Shown here piece after piece: positions 51,730 to 60,600 of a DNA stretch of 64,000 nt. Made by a program: the position numbers and the translations under genes. Numbering within the stretch: position 1 is the stretch's first letter; every line of letters begins with the position of its first letter. Location of the stretch: the NCBI RefSeq assembly GCF_033283405.1, contig NZ_JAWMQR010000011.1:62001-126000 (forward strand), written 5' to 3'. The notes under the pieces are model-generated. The model was given only the letters and a program-made list of their open reading frames with translations, had not been told where the DNA came from and did not search any database. The stretch comes from Halioxenophilus sp033283405. Lineage in GTDB: Bacteria > Pseudomonadota > Gammaproteobacteria > Pseudomonadales > Cellvibrionaceae.

Positions 51730-54700
51730 TTACAGTGTGGTATCTACCGTCTCTTGCTGGGTGGTACCCGTTGCGGTAGTGGTTGAGTCTACAGTTTCTA
51801 CAGCCGTGGTACCCGTCGCGGTCGTGCTGGAGGTGGTGCTCAGGGTGGTCAAGCTGCCGCTGAAGCTATCGCCTAAGGTAACCACTGCATCATCGGCCGG
51901 GGCACTGCTGCGATCCAACTGCTGCAGGTAGGCCAGCAGGTTGGATTTTTCAGCGGCTGAGGCTTGTTGATAGCTGCTGTGTGCTTTTGCCAAGGCTGCG
52001 CTTTCAGCGGTACTCACGGTGATATCGTCAATGACCACACTATCGTTGTTATCCCCTGAGCGGATAGTGACACGGATCTGGTTGCGTCCTTCGTCGAGGT
52101 CGACATCAAAGATCGCTTCCTCAAAGGCGACGGTTTCACCGTCTACGCTGGGCATGGAGACCAGATCGCGTTGGTACTTGCGGCGGTTGATGTCGATAAC
52201 CATTTTGCTACCGGCGGGGGCGGCACCATAACGTACGCGTACGCTACCACTGTGGGCAATGCTATCAACGTTCATCTGCATGAAGCCTTTCACTGGCAAT
52301 TGCACAGCCGATCCAGAGCGCATGTAGGAGAACTCGCCAGCGGTGATTACCTCTGCACCTTTGCGTAGAATTTGATCTTCCGTTTGATAGACATCACCAC
52401 CTACGATGGAGAAGACCTCTTCCAAAGTTTTGGCGCTGCCATCGTGCAGGTAGGGCGCGGTGGCAAACAGGCCAAGCAGTGAGGGGGTTTTGATACCGGG
52501 TAGATCGCCACCGAGGCGGTGACCGGAGTAGCTGCGAAGAGTGCCGACGTCGTGGGCAACACCGTCGGTAAAGGCTTCGCCACGGTGACAACCGTCACAA
52601 CCCAGGTCGCCAAACACCATCTGACCTTTCAGTGCTTCCGGAGTCATTTCACCGATGCTGTCACGGTAAGGGCTCTTCGGCAGTGAAGCTTGGCCGAGGC
52701 TGGAGACAAACGCGGCCAGATCGTCGAGGTTTTCACTGTAGCCAGCCTTGCCTGCACCCAGTGGGTCGGAGGTGGCTGCGAAGTCTGCGTCAGCCATCAA
52801 GCCGCGGCCCAGGAAGCGTAGGCGCATGTCGTTCTCGAAGTCATGGATCTCATCGAAGTTGCCAGACCAGTGCACGTTACCGAAGCGGGTGCCGGAGCGG
52901 CCAATCATGGCGATGTCGTTGCGTAGACCTTCACCGCGGCCGGTAAAGTCGTAGACACGACCGTCGTCACCGCCATCCATATGGCAGGTGGCGCAACTCA
53001 GGTAACCCTCGGCACTGGTGCGGGCCAGCAGCTCACCCTCTTCTTCTTTGCCGAAGATGGCATCGTAGAATATCTGCTTGCCGCGCAGTTCTTCTGGCGA
53101 GAGAAGTTCGTTCTGTACGGTAGTGGCCTGTACGATTTCTGGATTGACAACTTTACCCAGCAGGAAGCTGCTCATATCAACGGTTGATAGAGTACGGTCG
53201 GTGTAGTTCTTAACAAACAGGTGTTCTGTTGCACTGTCGAACAACAAACCCTGAGGTGCCAGACCGGTGGCGATTTTACTCACGATGCCGGTGAATGCGC
53301 CTGAGTTTTGATCGAGGCCGACCACGGCGACTTGGTTGTCACCCTGCAGGCTGACCAGCAGGTAGAGTCCATTACTGGACAGCGCTACAGCAGAGGGCGA
53401 GTCGGCGTTGTCGAAGTCCATTCGCTCTTCGCGGATTTCGGAGCTGGTTGCCAGGTCGATTTTGCCTGCGAAGGTACGTACGGTGTTGTCATCGTCGATA
53501 TCGGCATTGCCGTTCAACAAGCCACGGTCGGTGTTATCTTTCTTACCAACCACATAGGCGTATGCGTCGTTGGCATCAATCACAATGCCTGAGACATAGT
53601 TGGGGACACCTCGGCCCTGATCGATATCATCGGGCACCATGTTTTTATCCAAGCGAATGGTGTGCGATAACGTCATCGAATTGGTAGCGATCTCGTAGAC
53701 TTCGCCCCAATGTTCAGGGGAGATAAACCGAGTCACTAACAGTTTGTCGCCGGTTTCGGTCAAGGCCATTGATTTCGGAGTTGTCAGCCCGCTAACTTCA
53801 CCGACTATAGAACGGCTTGCTGCGTCGATTTTTAACACCTTGCCGGCGTTATAGAGCGCAACATACAGGGTGTCTCTTTCCCGGTTGGAGACCACTCCGG
53901 TGGGGGCGCTGCCATAAGGCAGTTGGATGGTATCAAGCACCTCGCCAGTGTTACTCATAATAACGAGCGCATCGTCATCTTTGAGTGCTACCCAGGCGCG
54001 GTTGGATCCATCAACGGCAACCCCACGTGGATTGTTGCCGACTGGGTATTCTGCTTTCAATACGCCGGTGCTGGAACTCACCTTACTGAGGGTGTTGTTG
54101 TCGGGGTTGACTACCCAAACCATGGCGCCACTTTTGGTGAGTGCCACTGAACTGCTCGCCAAGCTGGATTCTGCGATATTCAATGTTTCGGAAACCAGAA
54201 TATTGGCTACTGAAGTTACCAATGCTCCTTTGCTGTCACGGACCTGAACGTTAATGTCGTAATTACCTGTGACATCATAGCTAAAGCTGGCGCTGCTGGA
54301 GCTTGACCATGCGCTGTAATCCTCGCCATCGGCACGACGAAAACGATACTCAAGCAGATCGCCGTCAGCATCGGCTGCGGAGACGGAGATCGATACGGGT
54401 TCGCCGAGGAAGGCGTTGGCCGACGGTGAAACCTGTACCGAATTGATTGTTGGTGCGCTGTTGGTGGCCTGGGCGATAGTAGAACCGGTTGAGAATCGGA
54501 AAGTGTAAGGCAGCATCTTGTTGTGCACGGCATCTTCGATGCCTTCAAGATGTACCTCATAAGTGGTATTGGGTTTGAAGTCATTCAGTGGCGCAACCGT
54601 CATTAACCCGGTGTGGGTCAACACATAGTCAACCGTAACTTCAGCGCCGCCCACTTCGGTAACGGTGAGGGTATCGCCCGGAATAATGGTGGTGGCGTGC

Positions 54701-55926
54701 AGAGTTTCGGGAATCATAATGCTGATCGGTGCACCCACCGGGTAGTTGGTTTGATCAGCTTTGGGGATATGGTAGGAGACATAGGGCGGGCGAGTGTCGG
54801 GCTCGGCCTGATGGCCCCAAATGCTCAAACCACCGGGTTTAATCCCCTGGTTTTCCAACAGGTAGTTGTGGCCGCCACCGGCCAGCATCAGGTTGCCAAT
54901 TGGACGGCTGTACTGACTGGTTTCAGCACCGTATTTTTGCTCGTCAAATTGCAAGGCAACTTCGCAGGTCTCGACATTGATTTTTAACTGTTCAGCGAAA
55001 GCGTACTCATCCTGGAAGTTGACGTACATTGGGTTGTCAACACCGCTACTGCTCAAGCCAGAGGCGGGATCGTTGAACAGCACTTCACAGTGTAGTTTCA
55101 GGTTGGTTGGATCCGAGAAATCAACCACCTGTATGCCAGGGTTATCCAGGCGTCGGGCGAAGACCATGTAGTGGCCAGTGACCTCATACCAATAGCCACC
55201 CAGGCCATATTGCAGTGGCTCGCCGGAGCGATCTTTCAGCGTTGGGTGTCCAGCCGGTAACTTTAATACGTCCAACAGCACGGGGTTGTGTGGGTCGCTG
55301 ATGTCGTAAGCGGCGGCGCCGGAGAACGATTGATCTGATCCGTACAGCAGTATATTGCCGACAATGGTTGGGAAACCGATAACCCCGGTCAAGCCCAGGT
55401 GGTCCCACTCAGCCATCACTTCATCTTTGTAGAAGAGCTGGGCATTGCCCGACACATCATCGTAGCTCCACCAGTGCTTGGCGGCCCAGGGGTAGTTGCC
55501 GGCGGCTTTACCATAGTTGGTGGTTGTATAAGCTGACCAATTGACTTTACTCAGGCTGCCGTCCTCATTCAGGCGGATGGCATTCTCTGAGGTTCGCCCG
55601 CCACCAATGTAAACCTCGTTGAGTCGTTTGTAGGTACCGTGGGCGAGAACCGGGTGTGCGGTTTCGCCAAAGGTGGCGACTGTGACTGGATTTTTCGGGT
55701 CGGAGATATCGACCGCGCGTACCAGGTAGTCGGCCCCATCGGGAGAAGAGGGCTTTTCGGGAATGCCGATTATGTAATCACCCAACACCTCAATTACTGT
55801 TAAGCGTCCTAGCTCGGGAATTGACTTACTGATCATGACGCCAGGCTCCGCTGGGTCGTTGGGGAAATCTGCCTGAGTCAGGCCCGGTAGACATGCTAGT
55901 AATGCAAAGGTCGTTCGGTAATTCAT
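51730..55926 (-). CDS. Secreted beta-propeller / dihaem peroxidase-like protein, copy A
   Basis: The 1398-residue product has a signal peptide (about 1-19), an N-terminal module with an Ig-like end (to about 475), a PKD-like domain (about 490-580) and a YVTN-type beta-propeller (about 585-900). A dihaem cytochrome c peroxidase/MauG-like domain follows, with CATCH at 978-982 and CDGCH at 1110-1114 and the segment TPSLLGLFATAPYLHDGSAK. A beta-rich domain and a Thr/Ser tail with repeated TTATGTT and ETVD end it. Unlike copy B it has no GlyGly-CTERM. It probably acts in the periplasm or outside the cell as a redox enzyme. The substrate is not known. Confidence 0.85.
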   Translation of the reverse strand: MNYRTTFALLACLPGLTQADFPNDPAEPGVMISKSIPELGRLTVIEVLGDYIIGIPEKPSSPDGADYLVRAVDISDPKNPVTVATFGETAHPVLAHGTYKRLNEVYIGGGRTSENAIRLNEDGSLSKVNWSAYTTTNYGKAAGNYPWAAKHWWSYDDVSGNAQLFYKDEVMAEWDHLGLTGVIGFPTIVGNILLYGSDQSFSGAAAYDISDPHNPVLLDVLKLPAGHPTLKDRSGEPLQYGLGGYWYEVTGHYMVFARRLDNPGIQVVDFSDPTNLKLHCEVLFNDPASGLSSSGVDNPMYVNFQDEYAFAEQLKINVETCEVALQFDEQKYGAETSQYSRPIGNLMLAGGGHNYLLENQGIKPGGLSIWGHQAEPDTRPPYVSYHIPKADQTNYPVGAPISIMIPETLHATTIIPGDTLTVTEVGGAEVTVDYVLTHTGLMTVAPLNDFKPNTTYEVHLEGIEDAVHNKMLPYTFRFSTGSTIAQATNSAPTINSVQVSPSANAFLGEPVSISVSAADADGDLLEYRFRRADGEDYSAWSSSSSASFSYDVTGNYDINVQVRDSKGALVTSVANILVSETLNIAESSLASSSVALTKSGAMVWVVNPDNNTLSKVSSSTGVLKAEYPVGNNPRGVAVDGSNRAWVALKDDDALVIMSNTGEVLDTIQLPYGSAPTGVVSNRERDTLYVALYNAGKVLKIDAASRSIVGEVSGLTTPKSMALTETGDKLLVTRFISPEHWGEVYEIATNSMTLSHTIRLDKNMVPDDIDQGRGVPNYVSGIVIDANDAYAYVVGKKDNTDRGLLNGNADIDDDNTVRTFAGKIDLATSSEIREERMDFDNADSPSAVALSSNGLYLLVSLQGDNQVAVVGLDQNSGAFTGIVSKIATGLAPQGLLFDSATEHLFVKNYTDRTLSTVDMSSFLLGKVVNPEIVQATTVQNELLSPEELRGKQIFYDAIFGKEEEGELLARTSAEGYLSCATCHMDGGDDGRVYDFTGRGEGLRNDIAMIGRSGTRFGNVHWSGNFDEIHDFENDMRLRFLGRGLMADADFAATSDPLGAGKAGYSENLDDLAAFVSSLGQASLPKSPYRDSIGEMTPEALKGQMVFGDLGCDGCHRGEAFTDGVAHDVGTLRSYSGHRLGGDLPGIKTPSLLGLFATAPYLHDGSAKTLEEVFSIVGGDVYQTEDQILRKGAEVITAGEFSYMRSGSAVQLPVKGFMQMNVDSIAHSGSVRVRYGAAPAGSKMVIDINRRKYQRDLVSMPSVDGETVAFEEAIFDVDLDEGRNQIRVTIRSGDNNDSVVIDDITVSTAESAALAKAHSSYQQASAAEKSNLLAYLQQLDRSSAPADDAVVTLGDSFSGSLTTLSTTSSTTATGTTAVETVDSTTTATGTTQQETVDTTL
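54509..55760 (-). repeat. Near-identical tract shared by copies A and B (A copy)
   Basis: These 1.25 kb match 60518-61770 almost base for base, including synonymous positions, with only scattered differences and one 3-nt indel around 55230. Outside the tract the paralogues differ at many synonymous sites. The two copies are direct repeats about 6.0 kb apart. Confidence 0.8.
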
Positions 55927-56335
55927 ATAACGTCCTTTAACAGGCTTTGCCTGATAAAACTGATAGTTGCTAAAAAAGGTTTGAAGTCACTCGAACCTTA
56001 GAATAGCAGTTGGGTAAGACTAAAAATTAATTAAATAGTCAAAGCGTTAGATGTATCTCTGATAAAAAGATAAGTGTTTAACATTATGAAAAAATTGTGG
56101 AGGAGAGGTGGCGCTTGGAGCTTTTTTCCTAGTTATTCAGTGGTTTAGCTTATGAAGAACTGATTTCTAAATGAAATTCTAATTACGTTGTGAAAATATT
56201 TTTTGTTGTTGATTGGGTTGATTTTATTATCGGGTTAGTGGGTTTTTATTTGTTTTTTCTGTGAAGTAATTCGTTTTGAGTTGGCATTTTTTGTGTGATT
56301 TATTTTTTATTTTATGTGTGATCTAGCACATTTGT

Positions 56336-56417
56336 TTTGTGTTTGTGTTTGTGTTTGTGTTTGTGTTTGTGTTTGTGTTTGTGTTTGTGTTTGTGTTTGT
56401 GTTTGTGTTTGTGTTTG
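56336..56417. repeat. Hexanucleotide microsatellite (GTTTGT)n
   Basis: Twelve perfect GTTTGT units (56341-56412) with partial units at both ends. It is non-coding and lies about 410 nt upstream of the copy A start codon. Such repeats change length by slippage. Confidence 0.95.
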
Positions 56418-57254
56418 GTTTTAGTTATGACATCAAGATATTTTTTACAGAGGTTTTCGTTATGTGATCAGGTTGGCGGAGTTTGTGTGAGTTGATTTTA
56501 ACTGCTTGGTTGGTTGTTTTTATTTGTTAGTGGCACATAGTCGGTGTGTAGCTTGGGCATAGAGGTATGTGCATTTTGGGTCAAGTGGCTTTATGTCTTG
56601 TTTTCTTTGTGTGGTTATTTTCTGGCTGCATCAGCACGGTATTCTGATTGATTCGTTGCGCTGTGGTTGATTGTTGTATAAACATCTACCATGTTGTGAT
56701 GGCGGCATCCGCTCAGTAAATATCCTCAGAAGTATTTGGTTTATGAGTGTTGTGGTGGGTTTCTGCAATGGCTTGTGTGGACTATTTTATTGCTTGTTGG
56801 TGGTTGGGGTTATTTGTCAATTGGTAATTGGTATTAAAGATTTCCATTAATATTTCCTTGTTCTCTGTGTGGTTTGGGTTGCTCTTTTGTTGGTAACTGC
56901 ATCTTGAAAAGAAGTTCATCATTGGAGGTTCGGGTTTTTAACTTTGCGAACTCTCAGTTGTCGTTGTTCAGCTTTCACTGGAAAATGTTGAGTGTGCTGT
57001 TTATTGGTATTTAGCTATTCAGTGTTGGTGTCTGCTGTGTAAATTTTTTGTTTCGGTTATTCCTGTTTTTTCGAATATAGAGTTTTTGGCTGCAGACTCT
57101 GTATGTTGCCAATGTTTCGTGTCGACTGTCACCGACAAGAGAATTACTTGATGCTGCTGCTTGATTTGGTGGAGCTCAGCATGGCTGATAAATAATGTAA
57201 GCTCTCTTTGTGGGCGCAAGTTGTGTGAAGTTGCTGGTGTAATTGAATTTGCTA

Positions 57255-57470
57255 TTAAGCCAGTACTGGCGACGCGGTCTGTATCCGTTGTTGTAAATAG
57301 TTATCCGTGGGGTTGCCGTAAAATTCGGTGATAGATTCTATGCTCTCGCAGTCGTTATACAGGTCTGCTTCCTGGTCGTTTAATTTTGAGTCTGTGTCGG
57401 CGTGATTATTCTGTTGGGCGGTAAATGTTTCGTTAGAGGCGTAAGTGCAAAGTAGGTGGGTCGAGGCTAT
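57255..57470 (-). pseudogene. Possible remnant of a protein C-terminus
   Basis: One minus-strand frame stays open for 71 codons and reads like a soluble acidic protein (SKLNDQEADLYNDC, ESITEFYGNPTDNYLQQRI) before a stop at 57255. It has no ATG or other good start and is cut off upstream by a stop at 57471. It may be the end of a decayed gene, or chance. No family is recognised. Confidence 0.3.
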
Positions 57471-57532
57471 TTACTCTGGTAGATAATGGTTGCAACTTGC
57501 TAATCGATTCTGCACTGGGGCAGGTTAAACGG

Positions 57533-57586
57533 GTTGCGGGTGTTGCGGGTGTTGCGGGTGTTGCGGGTGTTGCGGGTGTTGCGGGT
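57533..57586. repeat. Nine-base tandem repeat (GTTGCGGGT)x6
   Basis: Six perfect 9-bp units. Being a multiple of three, they keep an open plus-strand frame (Gly-Val-Ala repeats), but that frame runs into the terminator and copy B, so it is probably not a gene. The repeat lies about 70 nt past the end of copy B. Confidence 0.95.
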
Positions 57587-57610
57587 GTATTAATCGTCGT
57601 GATAACAGGC

Positions 57611-57643
57611 AAAAAAAAGCCCTATCTAACGATAGGGCTTTTT
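57611..57643 (-). terminator. Intrinsic terminator of dihaem-propeller gene B
   Basis: GCCCTATC (57619-57626) pairs with GATAGGGC (57631-57638), flanked by eight A and five T, so on the minus strand the stem runs into a T-tract. It lies about 15 nt past the stop codon and may work in both directions. Confidence 0.92.
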
Positions 57644-57658
57644 CAATTAAACCTGCGT

Positions 57659-60600
57659 TCAGGCTTTTCTATTTCGGCGTCTGGCGGCGACCGCAGTCAG
57701 TGCCATCAACAGTAACCAGAATGGACCGTTAGCACCAGAACCGCCATCTTCGCTGGCAGAGAGACTGCCGCCGTCAATGGTCTCTTCCTGAGTAGGTTCT
57801 ACAGAAGTGCCTGGGTTATCGGTAGTTTCATTGTTGGTGCCACCACCAGTGCCACCACCAGTGCCACCAGTACCGGTGCCGCTACCATCGGACGCGCCGA
57901 GAACAATCTCTTCATCATCTGCTGGAGCACTGGCTTTGTCGATTTGTAACAGGTAGGCCATCAGGTTCTCTTTATCGCTCGCGGACGCGCTTTGGAAAAC
58001 AGTATGGGCGCTACCTGTATCAGCCGTAGCGGCAGTGCTGACGGTGATGTCATCAATGGCGACAGTTTGACCGGCGTCAGAGGGGGTGATGCTGACACTA
58101 ATAGTGTTGTTGCCGTCAGCCAAGGCTACGGTGAATACAGCTTCGGTAAAGGAGACGTTCTCCCCGTCGACTGTTGGCAGAACCTGCAGTGGGCGGGTGT
58201 AAGCGGTACCGTTGACTGTAACGGTCATATCGGTGGCAAACGCTACCGAACCGTAGCGTACTCGTACAGCGCCATTGTGCGCGGTGGCGCTGGTGGTGAC
58301 CGAAACACTGCCGCCTTCGGACAACATTACGCCAGAGCCATGTCGCAGGTAGGAGAATTCTCCAGTATCGATAATTGTGGCTCCGCTTAGAGAGGCCTCT
58401 TCAGCTTGGAATACTTCACCGCCAAGAATGGCGAAAACAGCATCGAGAGTTTCGGCACTGCCATCGTGCAGGTAAGGAGCGGATTCGAATACACCAAGTA
58501 GCGATGGTGTGGAGATGCCATCCAGCTCGCCACCCAGACGGTGACCGGAGTATTCGCGCATTGTACCGACATCATGACGGATTCCATCGGTGAAGGCTTT
58601 ACCACGGTGACAGCTGTCGCAACCGAGATCGATGAAGACCTGTTGGCCCTGCAGGGCGGCTGAGGTTAATTCACCAATGCTGTCACGGTATGGGCTGCGT
58701 GGTAGAGATTCTTTGCCCAGGCTGCTGACATAAGCGGCGAGAGCATCCAAGTCTTCACTGTAACCGGCTTTTACCGGACCTTGAGGGTCTGAGGAGGCTT
58801 CGAAGTCCGCATCGGTCATCAGGCCGCGGCCTAAAAAGCGCAGGCGGATATCGTTTTCGAAGTCCTGAATTTCATCGAAGTTGCCGGACCAGTGGACATT
58901 ACCAAAACGGGTGCCGGAGCGTCCTTTGAGGGCGATATTATTACGCAAACCCTCACCGCGACCGGTGAAGTCGTAGACTCGACCATCCTGGCCACCATCA
59001 ATATGGCAGGTGGCACAGCTCAGGTAGCCTTCGGCACTGGTTCTGGCAAGTACTTCGCCCTCTTCGTCCAAACCGTATACGGAGTTGAAAAAGAGTTGCT
59101 TGCCTTTGAGTACCTGGGCAGAGAGCTTCTCGCTGCTGACGGTAACGGTTTTGTTAATCGTGGGGTTAACAATGTTGCCGGAGAGGAATGCACTCATGTC
59201 GACGGTGCTGACACTGCGTTCGGTATAGTTTTTCACAAACAACTGCTCGGTGGCGGAATCAAACAGCAGGCCGCGTGGTGCTAAGCCCGCAGTGATTTTA
59301 CTAACGACGCCGCCGAGTGTGCCGTTGCTTGGGTCACGACTGAATACCGCTATTTGATTATTACCCTGCAGGGCGGCAAAGACATAGAGGCCATTGCTGG
59401 CGATTGCCAGCGCGGAGGGCGAGTCGGCGTTGTCGAAATCAAGACGCTCCGAGCGGTTTTCGGTGTTGCCGGCCAGATTAATCTGGGCGATAAAGGTTCG
59501 CACGGTATTGTCATCGTCGATATCGGCGTTGCCATTTAACAGCCCGCGACCAACATTGTCCTTTTTGCCAACCACATAAGCGAACTGATCATTGGCATCA
59601 ATAATGATGCTGGAGAGATAGTTCGGTACTCCGCGGCCCTGGTCGATGTCATCCGGTACCATGTTCTTATCAAGACGTATGGTGCTGGCCAGGGTCATGT
59701 TGTTGGTATTGATTGCGTACACTTCACCCCAGTTTTGTGGCGAAATGAATCGAGTGGCCAGTAATTTATCACTGGCATCGGTCAGTGCTAGGGCGTAGGG
59801 GGTGGTCAAACCATCGATCTCACCGATTTGAGTCCGTGTGGCAACATCAAATTTCAACACCTTGCCGGAGTTGTAGAGGGCCACATACATCACGCTTCGC
59901 TCACGATCGGTAACGATACCGGTGGGGCCACTGCCGTAGGGAAGGTTGATTGTATCCACACGATTGCCGGGACGGTCGAGAATGGCAATGGCGTCTTCAT
60001 CGCGCAGGGTAATCCAGGCTAGATTGCCTGCGTCGACGGCGACACTGAACGGATTTGCGCCAACGCTGAACTCCGACTGCAGATTATGCGTGCTGGTAGA
60101 AACTCGGCTGACAGTATCGTTATCGGGGTTAACCACCCAGGTAAATGAGCCGCCGGTGGCAAGGGCCATAGGGCCGCTGGCCAGGCTGGGTTCGTCCGGA
60201 TAGAGCACATCGGTAACCACAACATTCTCAACTTCGGTAACCAAGGCGCCATTACTATCGCGTACCTGTACATTAATTCGATAGGTACCGGTCTCTGAAT
60301 AGCTCATCACGGAGCTGTTGGAGGAGGACCATTCGCCATACTCATCGCCTTCGGAAGCCCGGAAGCGGTATTCCATGGCGTCACCCTCGGGGTCAGTAGC
60401 ATTAACGGTGACGGTTACACTCTCATCCACCAGCAGTGTGGAGCCTGGTGCGATGGCGACAGATTGAATGGTGGGTGGGCTCTGCTCAACTGAGCTGCCA
60501 GTGGAAAAACGGAAAGAGTAGGGCAGCATCTTGTTGTGCACGGCATCTTCAATGCCTTCAAGATGTACCTCATAAGTGGTATTGGGCTTGAAGTCATTCA

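Larger units (their letters stand above)
55927..57610. other. G+T-rich non-coding spacer between the paralogues
   Basis: About 1.7 kb with no convincing gene. From about 56100 to 57500 the plus strand is strongly enriched in G and T (about three quarters of bases in sampled lines) and the region is AT-richer than its surroundings. It holds two tandem repeats (56336 and 57533) and a possible protein remnant (57255-57470). A promoter for copy A should lie in its left part. Confidence 0.7.

Noticed and set aside
57019..57219. 66-codon minus-strand frame in the G+T-rich spacer
   Set aside because: It needs a TTG start without a clear ribosome-binding site and has no recognisable features; skewed composition alone can give it.
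57497..57715. 72-codon plus-strand frame across the nine-base repeat
   Set aside because: It is made of Gly-Val-Ala repeats, runs through the terminator and overlaps the end of copy B.
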